Below are positions 50,755 to 60,279 of a stretch of DNA of 62,936 bases, piece by piece (the stretch's first letter is position 1; each line of letters begins with the position of its first letter). Below the pieces are notes generated by a model. It made no database searches. It was given only the letters and a program-made list of their open reading frames with translations, and was not told where the DNA came from. The DNA is from Tenuifilum sp040752515. GTDB lineage: Bacteria > Bacteroidota > Bacteroidia > Bacteroidales > Tenuifilaceae. The stretch spans positions 1 to 62,936 of the forward strand of contig JBFMGQ010000019.1 in the NCBI GenBank assembly GCA_040752515.1. The letters run 5' to 3'. The translations under genes and the position numbers were made by a program.

Positions 50755-52258
50755 TATTGGTAATATGTTGGAATGCTTTACAAATATAGTTCACAATATC
50801 GGATGCGCACAAGCTAATTTGTCCAAAATCGTCGGCCGCCAAATCGCCGGCAAGGCCATGAATAAAAACGCCAGTAATGGCAGCATCGGTTGCTGAAAGG
50901 CCACGGGCAAGCAACCCGGTAATTATACCGCTAAGCACATCGCCACTACCACCGCTAGCCATGCCCGGATTACCGGTTGAGTTGAAATGAACATTGCCAT
51001 TGGGTAGCACTACCCGTGTGTAGGCTCCCTTCAAAACTATTATCACCCCATACTTTTGTGCCATTTCCCTAGCAAGTTCAAGCCTTTCCATGCTACTCAC
51101 TGACTTTCCAAAAAGTCTGTCAAATTCTCCGGGATGTGGAGTTAAAATCGGTGTGGTCTTAGCGTAATTCAGAATATCTATACTCCATGAAAGCAAATTA
51201 AGCCCGTCGGCATCAATAACCATGGGTACAGGGCATGTTTTAATTAGCTTCATGAGCATTTGTTCGGTATCGCTGTTCTGAGCAATACCCGGGCCTACGC
51301 AAACCGCGCTAAACTTATCCAATGGAGGAAAATCGGTAAGGTACGTTTCACCACTATCAACGCTGGTTAATGCCTCAGGAACGCTTACCTGAGCAATGGC
51401 ATAGCCTGATTTTGGGATATGCATGGTAACCAAACCAGCACCACTCCTTACAGAGGCTCTAGCGCAAAGACAAGCAGCCCCCATCATTCCTTGCGACCCT
51501 GCCAGTATAAGCGCATGGCCAAAAGTTCCCTTATGGGCAAAGGTTGAATGATGAAGAAAATCTGTTTTTAAACTGCTTGCCGTTGTATAGTAATAAGGTG
51601 TAGAGGTATTTTCAATTGCTTGAGGATGCAAACCAATGGGGATAACTATCCAATGCTTAACGTAAGATTCGTTCTCGGGCATAAAAAAAGCCAACTTGGG
51701 GAACTGCAAGCTTAGGCAGTAATCGGCTTTTATAACCGGATTATGGTTAGGAACCGGATTGGCTTCGCCAAATAGCCCCGATGGAATATCAATGGCAATA
51801 ACCTTTGCCCCCGACGAATTGATATGCTCTATAAGCTGAGCAGCTAACCCATCGACAGGGCGGCTAAGCCCTGACCCAAAGAGTGCATCGACTATAAGAT
51901 CATCGCTGTTGATTACCGGGAATTCCGATTCGTGCGCAATTAGATGTAGGTCGCTAGTCAAATCCTTTAGCCGTTGAAGGTTGGTAGAAAAATCCGGTGA
52001 GTAAGCTTGGGCTTTTAAATAGAAACAATGGGTATTAAAGCCTGCATTTATGAGCAGACGAGCCAACGCAAGCCCATCGCCTCCATTATTTCCTGGCCCG
52101 CAAAAAATCTTAACCCGTCGATTTTTATGATACTTACCACGAAACCAACTAAAAATAGCTGAAGCTGCCCGCTCCATCAAATGGATTGACTCAATTGGCT
52201 CGTGTTTTATGGTATAAGCATCAATGCTCTTAATCTGGCTGGTTTTGAATACTTTCAT
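50744..52258 (-). CDS. nnr: Bifunctional NAD(P)H-hydrate repair enzyme (Nnr)
   Basis: 504 residues. N-terminal NAD(P)HX epimerase domain (about 1-210) with FCGPGNNGGDGLALAR and IDIPSGL, then the ADP-dependent NAD(P)HX dehydratase domain (about 230-500) with ILTPHPGEFDRLFG and the NPGMASGGSGDVLSG nucleotide loop. It repairs hydrated nicotinamide cofactors. Upstream of the DUF4831 gene and overlapping it by 11 bases. Divergent from the POT transporter. Confidence 0.95.
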   Translation of the reverse strand: MKVFKTSQIKSIDAYTIKHEPIESIHLMERAASAIFSWFRGKYHKNRRVKIFCGPGNNGGDGLALARLLINAGFNTHCFYLKAQAYSPDFSTNLQRLKDLTSDLHLIAHESEFPVINSDDLIVDALFGSGLSRPVDGLAAQLIEHINSSGAKVIAIDIPSGLFGEANPVPNHNPVIKADYCLSLQFPKLAFFMPENESYVKHWIVIPIGLHPQAIENTSTPYYYTTASSLKTDFLHHSTFAHKGTFGHALILAGSQGMMGAACLCARASVRSGAGLVTMHIPKSGYAIAQVSVPEALTSVDSGETYLTDFPPLDKFSAVCVGPGIAQNSDTEQMLMKLIKTCPVPMVIDADGLNLLSWSIDILNYAKTTPILTPHPGEFDRLFGKSVSSMERLELAREMAQKYGVIIVLKGAYTRVVLPNGNVHFNSTGNPGMASGGSGDVLSGIITGLLARGLSATDAAITGVFIHGLAGDLAADDFGQISLCASDIVNYICKAFQHITNNDE

Positions 52259-52397
52259 GGTTACAGGCTATAGTGCTAAGTTACTATTTTTTTTTGCTAG
52301 TAAACCTATTTATAAATTAAAACCAATAAACCGATTATGCTTTTAATGTTTAGGTAAAATAAGTTTAACAAAAACATTCTACAACACATTTTTGAGG

Positions 52398-52428
52398 TTT
52401 GGAAATAAACCATTAAATATTATTTTTG
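52398..52428 (+). promoter_or_regulatory. Promoter of the POT transporter
   Basis: -33 TTTG (52398-52401), 19-base spacer, -7 TATTTTTG (52421-52428); the ATG is 40 bases downstream. Exact consensus. Confidence 0.82.
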
Positions 52429-52468
52429 TCAATCTTGAAAAAATGAAAATAAACCAAAACCATAATTT

Positions 52469-54277
52469 ATGCTTAAAAATCATCCTAAAGGACTACTGGT
52501 AGCGTTCTTCTCCAATATGGGTGAACGCTTCGGTTTCTACACCATGATGGCTATTCTGGTGTTATTCTTGCAGGCCAAGTATGGGCTATCGGCCGAAGAA
52601 GCCGGCGGATACTACAGCTGGTTTTACTTTGCAATTTATGCGCTAGCCCTTATTGGCGGATTAATAGCCGATGCAACCAACAGGTACAAAACAGTAATAC
52701 TGCTAGGTATAATCATTATGTTTGGGGGCTACGCTATGATTGCCATGCCTGGTATGAGCCTAACCATGACATTACTTGGACTTTTCATTATTGCTTTTGG
52801 GAATGGCTTATTTAAAGGTAACCTACAGGCTGTAGTTGGCCAAATGTACGATAACCCTGAGTACTCAAAGGTTCGCGATACCGGTTTCATGATTTTTTAC
52901 ATGGGTATAAATGTAGGTGCATTCTTTGCCCCCTTTGTGGCTACTGGTATCCGTAACTGGTTTCTTCGCAGCCAAGGCTTTGAGCACGATGCCAGTCTCC
53001 CCTCACTTTGCCATGCATTCCTAAACGGTAAGTTGACCGATCCTGAGTCGATAGCTAAATTCGAAAGCCTTGCCAGCAAAGTTTCAAATGCTACCATCTC
53101 AGGCACAGAACAGCTAACCGATTTTGCCAATAAATACATTGATGCCTTTTCACGCGGGTATAACTGGGCATTTGGTGTTGCTGCTGGTGCAATGGTAATT
53201 TCACTCCTTGTATACATAATTTTCAACAAAAAATTACCTAACAAGGAGAAAAAGGTTAGCACTGCACCTGCTGCAGGCTCACTCTTTACAAAGAAAAACC
53301 TTTTGAACATTATTGTACCAATATCGTTAGTAGCTCTTACAGGTTTTATTTTCTGGTTATTAGGTGCTGAGATAGCTCTTGGATTAGCAATAGGTTTATT
53401 CTTTGGCTTTGTAGCCATGATGTTCATGATGTCAACTAAGGAAGAGCTTCCAAAGGTTACATCGCTTCTACTCGTATTTGTGGTTGTAATCTTTTTCTGG
53501 ATGTCGTTCCACCAGAACGGATTAACCCTAACCCTTTTTGCACGTGACTATACAGTAAAAGAGGTAGGCCGTTTTACCAACATCTTCTTCAACATTTGGT
53601 CAATGCTTTCGTTCATTGGTACTGTTGCTGGATTGGTGTTGATGTTTGCCCGAAAACAAATTCGTGAGAAGGTAATAGGATTGATTATGTTTCTTGGCTT
53701 TGGTTTCCTAACCTACTACCAAGCTATCAAATTTGGGTCTTCCAACCCAATTGCCCCCGAGGTTTTCCAATCGTTTAACCCATTGTTCATTGTAGTGCTT
53801 ACATTCCCGGTTATGGGTGCATTTGCCTGGATGAACAAGCGTAACATTGAGCCTTCAACCCCCAAGAAAATAGGTATAGGAATGATAATTGCGTCTATTG
53901 GCTTTATGGTTGTGCTATTAAGCTCAATTCACCTAATTGCTCCCAAAACCATTGAGGCCCAAGGTTTAACAGAATGGGGCCGGGTTTCGCCTTACTGGCT
54001 AATTAGCAGCTACCTGATACTTACCATTGCTGAACTATTCCTAAGCCCAATGGGATTATCGTTTGTATCGAAGGTTGCTCCTCAACGCTTCCAGGGTCTT
54101 ATGCAGGGCGGTTGGCTGCTTGCTACTGCCATTGGAAACAAACTCCTTTTTGTTGGTAGTTTCTTCTGGGAAAGAATTGAGCTTTGGCAACTCTGGACAA
54201 TTTTTATTGTTTGCTGTTTACTCTCGGCAATTTTCATTTTCTCCATCATGCGTAGGCTGGAAGAAGCAACCAAGTAA
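52469..54277 (+). CDS. POT/PTR2-family peptide MFS transporter
   Basis: 602 residues, about 14 helices, proton-coupled di/tripeptide uptake. The signature near the N-terminus is NMGERFGFYTMMAI (ExxERFxxY motif), with GGLIADATNRYKT and FGNGLFKGNLQ in the next helices. Longer than E. coli DtpA (500) because of a soluble loop of about 60 residues (170-240). Transcribed from a consensus promoter and ended by a terminator. It fits a peptide-using lifestyle together with PepD. Confidence 0.92.
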   Translation: MLKNHPKGLLVAFFSNMGERFGFYTMMAILVLFLQAKYGLSAEEAGGYYSWFYFAIYALALIGGLIADATNRYKTVILLGIIIMFGGYAMIAMPGMSLTMTLLGLFIIAFGNGLFKGNLQAVVGQMYDNPEYSKVRDTGFMIFYMGINVGAFFAPFVATGIRNWFLRSQGFEHDASLPSLCHAFLNGKLTDPESIAKFESLASKVSNATISGTEQLTDFANKYIDAFSRGYNWAFGVAAGAMVISLLVYIIFNKKLPNKEKKVSTAPAAGSLFTKKNLLNIIVPISLVALTGFIFWLLGAEIALGLAIGLFFGFVAMMFMMSTKEELPKVTSLLLVFVVVIFFWMSFHQNGLTLTLFARDYTVKEVGRFTNIFFNIWSMLSFIGTVAGLVLMFARKQIREKVIGLIMFLGFGFLTYYQAIKFGSSNPIAPEVFQSFNPLFIVVLTFPVMGAFAWMNKRNIEPSTPKKIGIGMIIASIGFMVVLLSSIHLIAPKTIEAQGLTEWGRVSPYWLISSYLILTIAELFLSPMGLSFVSKVAPQRFQGLMQGGWLLATAIGNKLLFVGSFFWERIELWQLWTIFIVCCLLSAIFIFSIMRRLEEATK

Positions 54278-54298
54278 TACTAAACACAAAATACTTAT

Positions 54299-54330
54299 AA
54301 GTGGGTGCTCTTTGGGGTACCCACTTTTTT
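54299..54330 (+). terminator. Terminator of the POT gene
   Basis: AAGTGGGT (54299-54306) pairs with ACCCACTT (54319-54326) around a 12-base loop, followed by TTTTT. Confidence 0.82.
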
Positions 54331-54612
54331 ATAGGTAATTATTCTTCCAATGCATAGGTATTGAGCGTAACCTAAGGTATATTTTTGCGTTACTGACTTC
54401 TGGACTTTACAGCCCCTCATCTTTCCCTTTAAAAAAATAATTTTCAGAAAATGGTGATTATTAAATAAATTGCACTACCTTTGTGAAGAATTGAGAAACG
54501 CTTCAACCTAGAAATTTTTGCCGCATCTAGCCGATTCCCGACAAAACTTCAGTTAAGCAAGACCTCAGTTAACAAACAATTTTATTTATCAATCACAATC
54601 TAATTTTAGTTT
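54331..54612 (+). promoter_or_regulatory. Upstream region and leader of the RRM gene
   Basis: About 280 bases without a gene. Two -7 boxes are seen: TATTTTTG (54380-54387) and TACCTTTG (54476-54483). From the second, the leader would be about 125 bases, long for this window; it contains two TCAGTTAA repeats (54549-54556, 54565-54572). Long leaders are usual for cold-inducible RNA-binding genes. No -33 at correct spacing was found. Confidence 0.5.
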
Positions 54613-54990
54613 ATGAACATTTACGTGTCAGGTCTGAGTTACCGCATTAACGATGACGACCTAAGGCAACTATTCGAAGAGTATGGCCAGATTACCTCGG
54701 CCAAAGTAATTACCGACAGAGAAACAGGGCGTTCGAGAGGATTCGGCTTTGTAGAGATGTCCAATGATGATGAGGCCCGCACCGCAATTGAAGAACTTAC
54801 TGGAGCTGAATACGACGGTAAGGTTATCAGCGTTACGGAAGCTAAACCTAAAACCGATAAACCCCGCAACGGTGGTGGATTCAACCGTGAGCGTCGCGGT
54901 GGTGGTGGTTACGGTGAACGTCGTGGCGGTTACAGCCGCGAGGGTCGCGATAGCCGTGGCGGTGGCCGCGGTGGCAGAAGGGATTATTAA
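54613..54990 (+). CDS. RRM-type RNA-binding protein with RGG tail
   Basis: 125 residues. One RRM (about 1-78) with RNP2 IYVSGL (3-8) and RNP1 RGFGFVEM (42-49), followed by a Gly/Arg-rich tail (about 86-125) with repeated RGG boxes. Bacteria such as cyanobacteria and Bacteroidota use these as cold-shock or mRNA-binding proteins. It has a long leader, and ends in a bidirectional terminator. A frameshifted shadow frame overlaps its 3' half. Confidence 0.92.
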   Translation: MNIYVSGLSYRINDDDLRQLFEEYGQITSAKVITDRETGRSRGFGFVEMSNDDEARTAIEELTGAEYDGKVISVTEAKPKTDKPRNGGGFNRERRGGGGYGERRGGYSREGRDSRGGGRGGRRDY

Positions 54991-55012
54991 GATTCTTTCC
55001 GAGTATACTGAT

Positions 55013-55041
55013 AAAAAGGCAGCCAATTGGCTGCCTTTTTT
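55013..55041. terminator. Bidirectional terminator
   Basis: AAAAAGGCAGCC (55013-55024) pairs with GGCTGCCTTTTT (55029-55040), 4-base loop, A- and T-tracts on both sides. It serves the RRM gene and the small membrane protein gene; it overlaps the latter's stop codon. Confidence 0.92.
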
Positions 55042-55420
55042 ACTTTTCCATGCGTTCAACCTTGGTTGCAAAATAGCGCGTATTCCCACGCCAAGGAACC
55101 CTTATATAACGCTTTTTATAATGTATGTTAACCCGTTCACCAGTTAAAGCAACCTGCTCCAACTCCTTTACTATTTCATCGTTGCCACGCTCTACGGAAA
55201 AATCAAAAGTTTCAGCAATTGGGCTTGTTCCCCGTAAAGCACCAAACGATTCAAGGCTAAGCTTCGCCTCATAGGTTTTAAAGATTACACCCTTTTGGCT
55301 GATGCGTATTATTTTACCTGCCATTACTCCTTCCTCATAGGTTCCCCAGTAAAGAAAGGCAACAGCGGCAACGGTAATAACTACAATGGCTAAAAGTATC
55401 CTTCGAACGATTTTCATCAT
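55040..55420 (-). CDS. Membrane-anchored small protein
   Basis: 126 residues: N-terminal transmembrane helix (about 8-25), followed by a periplasmic beta-rich region beginning GTYEEGVMAGKIIRISQKGVIF. Proteins with this GxYxEGxRxGxxxxxSxKGxxFKTYE pattern are common in Bacteroidota and have been mis-annotated as 6-phosphogluconate dehydrogenase; no such enzyme motif exists here. Function unknown. It lies 22 bases past the AOR stop with a -7 box TAATTTTG (55431-55438) between them. Confidence 0.8.
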   Translation of the reverse strand: MMKIVRRILLAIVVITVAAVAFLYWGTYEEGVMAGKIIRISQKGVIFKTYEAKLSLESFGALRGTSPIAETFDFSVERGNDEIVKELEQVALTGERVNIHYKKRYIRVPWRGNTRYFATKVERMEK

Positions 55421-55442
55421 TTTTTTTCTTCAAAATTAACAA

Positions 55443-57329
55443 TTAATGGAATTCAAGTAGCGATTCATGGATACCCTTGTGAATATCGTACCAAAAATCC
55501 AGAGCAGCACTACGCTTATCCTGCTCAAAATATTTAATCCACCTGTCAAGTTCAGGGTTATTTACTCCATCTACTTCCTTCTTTTTCTTTAGGAAACTGA
55601 AAACAAAATCAATATTCCTTTCGCTTTCCCAGAATATTGAGGCATTTCGGCTATTAATACGACTTGCCGTAAGTATAATAGAACGGTTGAACTTATCCTT
55701 CAAACCATAAAGCTGGTCAATAACATCGGGTAAAATATCCTCGGCCCAGGCGCGGTGGAAACGGCACATGCCGAGGTTATCCATAACCAGCTCATTCAGC
55801 ATGCGTTTAGCATTCTCTCTGCCCAGCTGACGTGGCGGAATAAAATCTTTGCCGTAATACATGTAGTACTTACCCATTATAGCCATTGGCGAGAGCACAC
55901 CGGGTGTCCAGTACTGGTTTGGAACCATCCAACCCGATCGGGCGAAACCAATATAGATAAACTTATCGAGTACTGCCGTTCCCTTGCGCCGAGCAAGATG
56001 GCGGGCAAACTTACGTGCTCCCTCACGCAGGTGGAAAACCCCATTGGGATTAACCATCTGATCCAGTAAGGCAATGCCAATGTTTGCGTTATGCATTGAA
56101 TCATCTACAACACGGAATCCAATGGGAGAAAAAACCGGCGCTTCGGTTACCCCAAGCTCTTCGGGTGCAACAAGGCCATCGGCCATACAGTCCATTAACC
56201 ACGAAAGCACACCACCTACCGAGATGGCATCGAACCCAAGCATATCGGCATGGTGATTTAACTTTTCGGCAGCTCGCTGGTCGAAAATACCGCAAAGTGG
56301 GCCCATGGTTTGGTAGGGTTCATAGTCTTTCTTGAACTCTCCATGCATTTTTTTACAAACAGCTCCGCACGGTTCACCACATGTACGCTGCTGCTTGGTT
56401 TTTATGGTCTCCTCGTTAAACTGCTTGAGGTAATGATTTACAATGAAATCGTTGTGAATTTTAAGGCGTTCCTCCTCGGTCATGTAAATAGTGCGATAGT
56501 TGAAGGCCATAATATCGCCCTTCATGGTGGCGTAGTTCACGCCAAAGGTACCGCCGGTTTCGAACTTAGGGTCGAACCGATACTTGGTGGTTGCCTCCAT
56601 ATCCTTTGCTGCTAGGCGCTTTTGGTACCGATCCTCAAACCAACTATCGGCAACAGTTCGATCGCGAAAGTCTTCGTCGATATAAGTACCGCCATAAATG
56701 ATGGCAACAATGTTATGCTGCTGCACCATTTTTGAGCCAAAGCCACCCCGACCAGCCCAAGTATCAACATAGGTTATCTCATTCTTACGGATAGGAGCGG
56801 AAGCAATAGCCCCAAAATCGGTGTATAACGATGCCGGTCCAGTGGCAAGTATTCGGGGTTCGTTCTCATAGCGACTACCAAATTGGTCGAGCGCATACTG
56901 CATCATGGAGTAAACTCCACCGCGGCCTTCGGCCCAAATGGTTCGCGGCCTTACAGGTAGGAGTTCCACCTCTATTTCCTCACCATGAATACGGTTTAAG
57001 TATAGTATTGATGGAGCAGCAGCTTTGCCTACAATGGAAAACATGTTTATACCAAGGTTATCGAAAACCAAACCAGCTCCTCCCATCGACGATATGTAAA
57101 AACCATGCCAGCATGGTGATATGCCATTCACAATCAATCGGTTTGAACCAGGAAAAATTGATCCGGCCAAAAGCCCAACCCCAACATTTAAGCTGTTATG
57201 CTTATGCGAAAGGTGAATCCCTAAATCAACAGGTCCAAAAAAATCGCCCACATTGTAGCGGTTTACCTTGTAAAAACCGCTTGCTGCATCTATCATCAGC
57301 ACCTTGATGGTTGGATTTGATGTGCTCAT
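55443..57329 (-). CDS. Aldehyde ferredoxin oxidoreductase (tungsten pterin)
   Basis: 628 residues, AOR family: oxidises aldehydes to acids with ferredoxin, using tungsten-bis-pterin and a 4Fe-4S cluster. Cluster cysteines CGEPCGAVC (C317, C321, C325) plus the later NLGMCRF cysteine (near 525) are present; the N-terminal domain has GGRGG-like pterin-binding patterns (WAGRGGFGSK near 190-199). A -7 box TATCTTTG (57357-57364) precedes it. No tungstate transporter or cofactor genes lie nearby. Likely ferredoxin partner links it to KorAB metabolism. Substrate not determined. Confidence 0.88.
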   Translation of the reverse strand: MSTSNPTIKVLMIDAASGFYKVNRYNVGDFFGPVDLGIHLSHKHNSLNVGVGLLAGSIFPGSNRLIVNGISPCWHGFYISSMGGAGLVFDNLGINMFSIVGKAAAPSILYLNRIHGEEIEVELLPVRPRTIWAEGRGGVYSMMQYALDQFGSRYENEPRILATGPASLYTDFGAIASAPIRKNEITYVDTWAGRGGFGSKMVQQHNIVAIIYGGTYIDEDFRDRTVADSWFEDRYQKRLAAKDMEATTKYRFDPKFETGGTFGVNYATMKGDIMAFNYRTIYMTEEERLKIHNDFIVNHYLKQFNEETIKTKQQRTCGEPCGAVCKKMHGEFKKDYEPYQTMGPLCGIFDQRAAEKLNHHADMLGFDAISVGGVLSWLMDCMADGLVAPEELGVTEAPVFSPIGFRVVDDSMHNANIGIALLDQMVNPNGVFHLREGARKFARHLARRKGTAVLDKFIYIGFARSGWMVPNQYWTPGVLSPMAIMGKYYMYYGKDFIPPRQLGRENAKRMLNELVMDNLGMCRFHRAWAEDILPDVIDQLYGLKDKFNRSIILTASRINSRNASIFWESERNIDFVFSFLKKKKEVDGVNNPELDRWIKYFEQDKRSAALDFWYDIHKGIHESLLEFH

Positions 57330-57518
57330 TTTATAGTAGGGTTATGAATTACAGCACAAAGATACTAAGATGAAAACTTATCTGTTAATAAAATAACAGA
57401 TTTTAACCCGAATCACGGATATATAATCGCGATACTTGAACTAATAGCTTTTGGGTGGATCGAAAAAAGGTAGATTACGTTAATTAACCATTTTTTAAAG
57501 ATTAAAAAGGATTAGGGT

Positions 57519-57548
57519 TGCTACCCTTACCGGCAATAACTATTTTTG
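57519..57548 (+). promoter_or_regulatory. Promoter of the HAD phosphatase
   Basis: -33 TTG (57519-57521), 19-base spacer, -7 TATTTTTG (57541-57548), ATG 18 bases after the box. Confidence 0.72.
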
Positions 57549-57566
57549 TGCCATTAAATTTATACC

Positions 57567-58283
57567 ATGATACTCAACTTCTTCTTCAAGCATAACGCAT
57601 ACAAACATATCTTCTTCGATTTAGACCGAACGCTCTGGGATTTTGAGCAAAACATGCGCGATGCGCTGGTTGATATCTTTGTAACCCATAAACTAGATGT
57701 TGCGTTTCCCGATCCCGATACTTTTATTGACTGCTTTAACCGGAACAACCACTACCTTTGGGATAAGTACCTTAAGGGGGAATTAACTAAAGATGTTTTA
57801 AGGTACAAGCGTTTTGAGATTACCCTCTCAGAATATGGCATTGAGAGTAAAACCCTGGCCGAAGCCATTGGCGATGAATACTTAACCATTATGCCCCAAA
57901 AAACAGCCTTAATTCCGGGCACTCGCGAAACACTCGAATACCTGGCAGGCCGATACAAACTGCATGTCATATCAAATGGTTTTAAGGAGGTTCAACTGCC
58001 CAAGCTGCAGAGAAGTAAAATAGACCATTACTTTGAATGGGTGGTAACATCGGAGCACTCGGGGTTTCACAAGCCCGATAAGCGGGCTTTTGGGTATGCT
58101 CTATCAAAGGCAAATGCCCGCAAAAGTGAGAGCATAATGGTTGGCGACGACCTGGAAATCGATATCATTGGGGCTAAAAGATTTGGCATGGACCAAATTT
58201 ACTTCAACCCCAACAAAAACCCTCACCAAACCGCGGTAACCTTTGAGGTGAGGGAACTTACTGAGATTATTAAAATTTTATAG
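57567..58283 (+). CDS. YjjG-family HAD nucleotide phosphatase
   Basis: 238 residues. HAD motif I FFDLDRTLWD (nucleophile D18, acid D20), motif II HVISNG, motif III lysine in the GFHKPDKRAF region, motif IV VGDDLEIDI. The YjjG/YfnB group removes phosphate from (non-canonical) pyrimidine nucleoside monophosphates. An alternative upstream start is unlikely because the promoter lies 18 bases before. Converges with dnaB, with only 2 bases between the stops. Confidence 0.88.
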   Translation: MILNFFFKHNAYKHIFFDLDRTLWDFEQNMRDALVDIFVTHKLDVAFPDPDTFIDCFNRNNHYLWDKYLKGELTKDVLRYKRFEITLSEYGIESKTLAEAIGDEYLTIMPQKTALIPGTRETLEYLAGRYKLHVISNGFKEVQLPKLQRSKIDHYFEWVVTSEHSGFHKPDKRAFGYALSKANARKSESIMVGDDLEIDIIGAKRFGMDQIYFNPNKNPHQTAVTFEVRELTEIIKIL

Positions 58284-58285
58284 CT

Positions 58286-59827
58286 CTAAAACGGGATGTT
58301 GGTATTGTCGATGCCTTTACCGGGGTTAAAGGTAAAGTCGTCGATGGGATCGTTATTCATTTTTGAGCTAAAAGTAACCGGAGCCGACGATGTGTAGGTA
58401 GGAGTAATGGCATTGGGCAAAAGCCCAATGTCGTCGAGGTCGGAGAATTTGGCCATTTCCTTTTGGAACCGAAGTCGAATATCATCTACGGCACCGTTAC
58501 GGTGCTTGGCCACAATTATCTCGGCTATGCCAAGGGTTGAGTTGCCATTATCGTCAACTTCAAACCCATAGTATTCGGGGCGATGGATGAAAATTACCAC
58601 GTCGGCATCCTGTTCAATGGCTCCGGATTCCCTGAGGTCAGAGAGCTGCGGACGCTTATTGCCCCCGCGGGTTTCAACCGAACGGTTCAGCTGTGAAAGG
58701 GCTATAATGGGAATATCGAGCTCCTTGGCAATAGCTTTAAGCGAACGCGATATGGTGCTGACCTCCTGCTCACGGTTACCCTTTGTATCGGATGGGCCGG
58801 TCATCAGCTGGAGGTAGTCAATAATCACTATTCCTATATTGTGTTGTGCCTTAAGCCTACGACACTTAGCCCTAAGCTCAAAGATTGAGAGGGCTGGAGT
58901 ATCGTCAATGAAAATTTTTGCATCGGCCAGCTGCTTGGTTTTTACGGTAAGCTGAGTCCATTCATCCTGCGAGAGCCTTCCGTTACGAATCTTTTCCGAA
59001 GGAATTCCCGACTCGGCAATAATCAAGCGGTTAACCAGCTGTAAGTTCGACATTTCCAGGGAGAAAAAAGCCACCGGCACATCGTACTCCACGGCCATGT
59101 TGCGGGCCATGGATAGCACAAATGCGGTTTTACCCATTGAGGGGCGCGCTGCAACAATGATTAGGTCTGATTTTTGCCACCCCGAGGTCAACCTATCCAG
59201 ATCGGTATAACCCGATGGAACACCACTCAGCCCATCCTCGCGCTTTCCGGCCTCCTCTATCTGCTTAAAGGCTTTAACCACAATATTGCTTATGGGCTGA
59301 GTATCGCTTTTGATGTTGCCCTCAGCCACCTTAAAGAGCTCCATCTCCGAGTAGTCGAGCAGCTCATCAACATCAATATCATCCTCAAATGAGCGGCGTT
59401 CGATATCGGTGGCCACCCTAATTAGCTCACGCTGGATGTACTTTTGGGCAATGATCTTGGAATGGTATTCCAGGTGAGCCGCCGAACCCACCTTTGAGGT
59501 AAGCTCGGTGATGTACGATGCACCCCCAACCTCATCGAGTTTGCCCTGCTTACGGAGCTCCTCGGTAACCGTAAAAATATCGATAGGCTCTAACCTTGTG
59601 GATAAGTCCTGTATGGCCTTGAAAATGACCTGATGATTTTCCTTGTAGAAACATTCTGGCTTGAGAATTTCGCTGGCAATGATTACCGCATCCTTTTCAA
59701 CCATTATGGCCCCAAGCACGGCTTGCTCAATGTCGATAGCCTGTGGTGGAACCTTACCCAGCTCTGAACCAACAGCTTTAACCGGCGTATATGCCTTTTT
59801 CGGTTTTGTTCCTCTCTCTCCCGCCAT
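58286..59827 (-). CDS. dnaB: Replicative DNA helicase DnaB
   Basis: Hexameric helicase that unwinds the replication fork. 513 residues from ATG 59827. N-terminal primase-interacting domain (about 30-150, PPQAIDIEQAVLGA), then the RecA-like ATPase with Walker A ARPSMGKTAF, IDYLQLM and LSQLNRSVETR. No intein is inserted. The C-terminal tail (about 470-513) is acidic and Asn-rich. A minus-strand -7 box TACCTTTG (59847-59854) lies 20 bases upstream. The frame opens at 59863, but the extra residues are not family-like. Confidence 0.97.
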   Translation of the reverse strand: MAGERGTKPKKAYTPVKAVGSELGKVPPQAIDIEQAVLGAIMVEKDAVIIASEILKPECFYKENHQVIFKAIQDLSTRLEPIDIFTVTEELRKQGKLDEVGGASYITELTSKVGSAAHLEYHSKIIAQKYIQRELIRVATDIERRSFEDDIDVDELLDYSEMELFKVAEGNIKSDTQPISNIVVKAFKQIEEAGKREDGLSGVPSGYTDLDRLTSGWQKSDLIIVAARPSMGKTAFVLSMARNMAVEYDVPVAFFSLEMSNLQLVNRLIIAESGIPSEKIRNGRLSQDEWTQLTVKTKQLADAKIFIDDTPALSIFELRAKCRRLKAQHNIGIVIIDYLQLMTGPSDTKGNREQEVSTISRSLKAIAKELDIPIIALSQLNRSVETRGGNKRPQLSDLRESGAIEQDADVVIFIHRPEYYGFEVDDNGNSTLGIAEIIVAKHRNGAVDDIRLRFQKEMAKFSDLDDIGLLPNAITPTYTSSAPVTFSSKMNNDPIDDFTFNPGKGIDNTNIPF

Positions 59828-60015
59828 AGTAATCAATTTTGCATAGCAAAGGTAGAATAACAAAATGCTTAATGGAAATTGGCGGGGAAAGTGTTTTTCA
59901 CATTCCGCAATGGGTTACTAACAAGTTATTAACCGATGGGGCAAACCCACAAATTATCAACGCAATAGTAAAGAAACAGCCATTGGTAGTGTATAACGGA
60001 GTTAAATGATCCGGA

Positions 60016-60279
60016 TTAACCGTAACGCTTCTTAAGGATAAGCAACAGGAATGCGCCTATGAATAGAATTGTGTTTGTTACGTAAATAAAGGGATCTAAC
60101 CTCAACAGGCCGTATATAATCCAGAAAACACCATTCAGCATTCCTATAATGATCCCAGACCAAGCCAAGTCGTGAGTCTTTTTTGTTTTCCACGATATGT
60201 AAACCTGTGGGAAGAATAAGCTTGCCGCGGTTATTGAACCGAGCAAGCCAAAAACCTGAGCGATATCAACCATGATCAT
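60016..60279 (-). CDS. SemiSWEET-type sugar transporter
   Basis: 87 residues from ATG 60279: three transmembrane helices of a PQ-loop half-transporter, with the FFPQVYISWKTKKT loop between helices 1 and 2. Two copies make a functional sugar uniporter. The frame begins at a TTG (60306) and could also start at ATG 60273. A minus-strand -7 box TATATTTG (60330-60337) lies upstream. Transported sugar unknown. Confidence 0.85.
   Translation of the reverse strand: MIMVDIAQVFGLLGSITAASLFFPQVYISWKTKKTHDLAWSGIIIGMLNGVFWIIYGLLRLDPFIYVTNTILFIGAFLLLILKKRYG

Noticed and set aside
54764..55147. Frames overlapping the RRM gene (plus and minus strands)
   Set aside because: They are frameshift or antisense shadows of the RGG-rich region and the terminator.
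55040..55420. 6-phosphogluconate dehydrogenase
   Set aside because: This label is often given to such proteins, but the 126 residues show only a membrane anchor and a small beta-rich region without a Rossmann motif.
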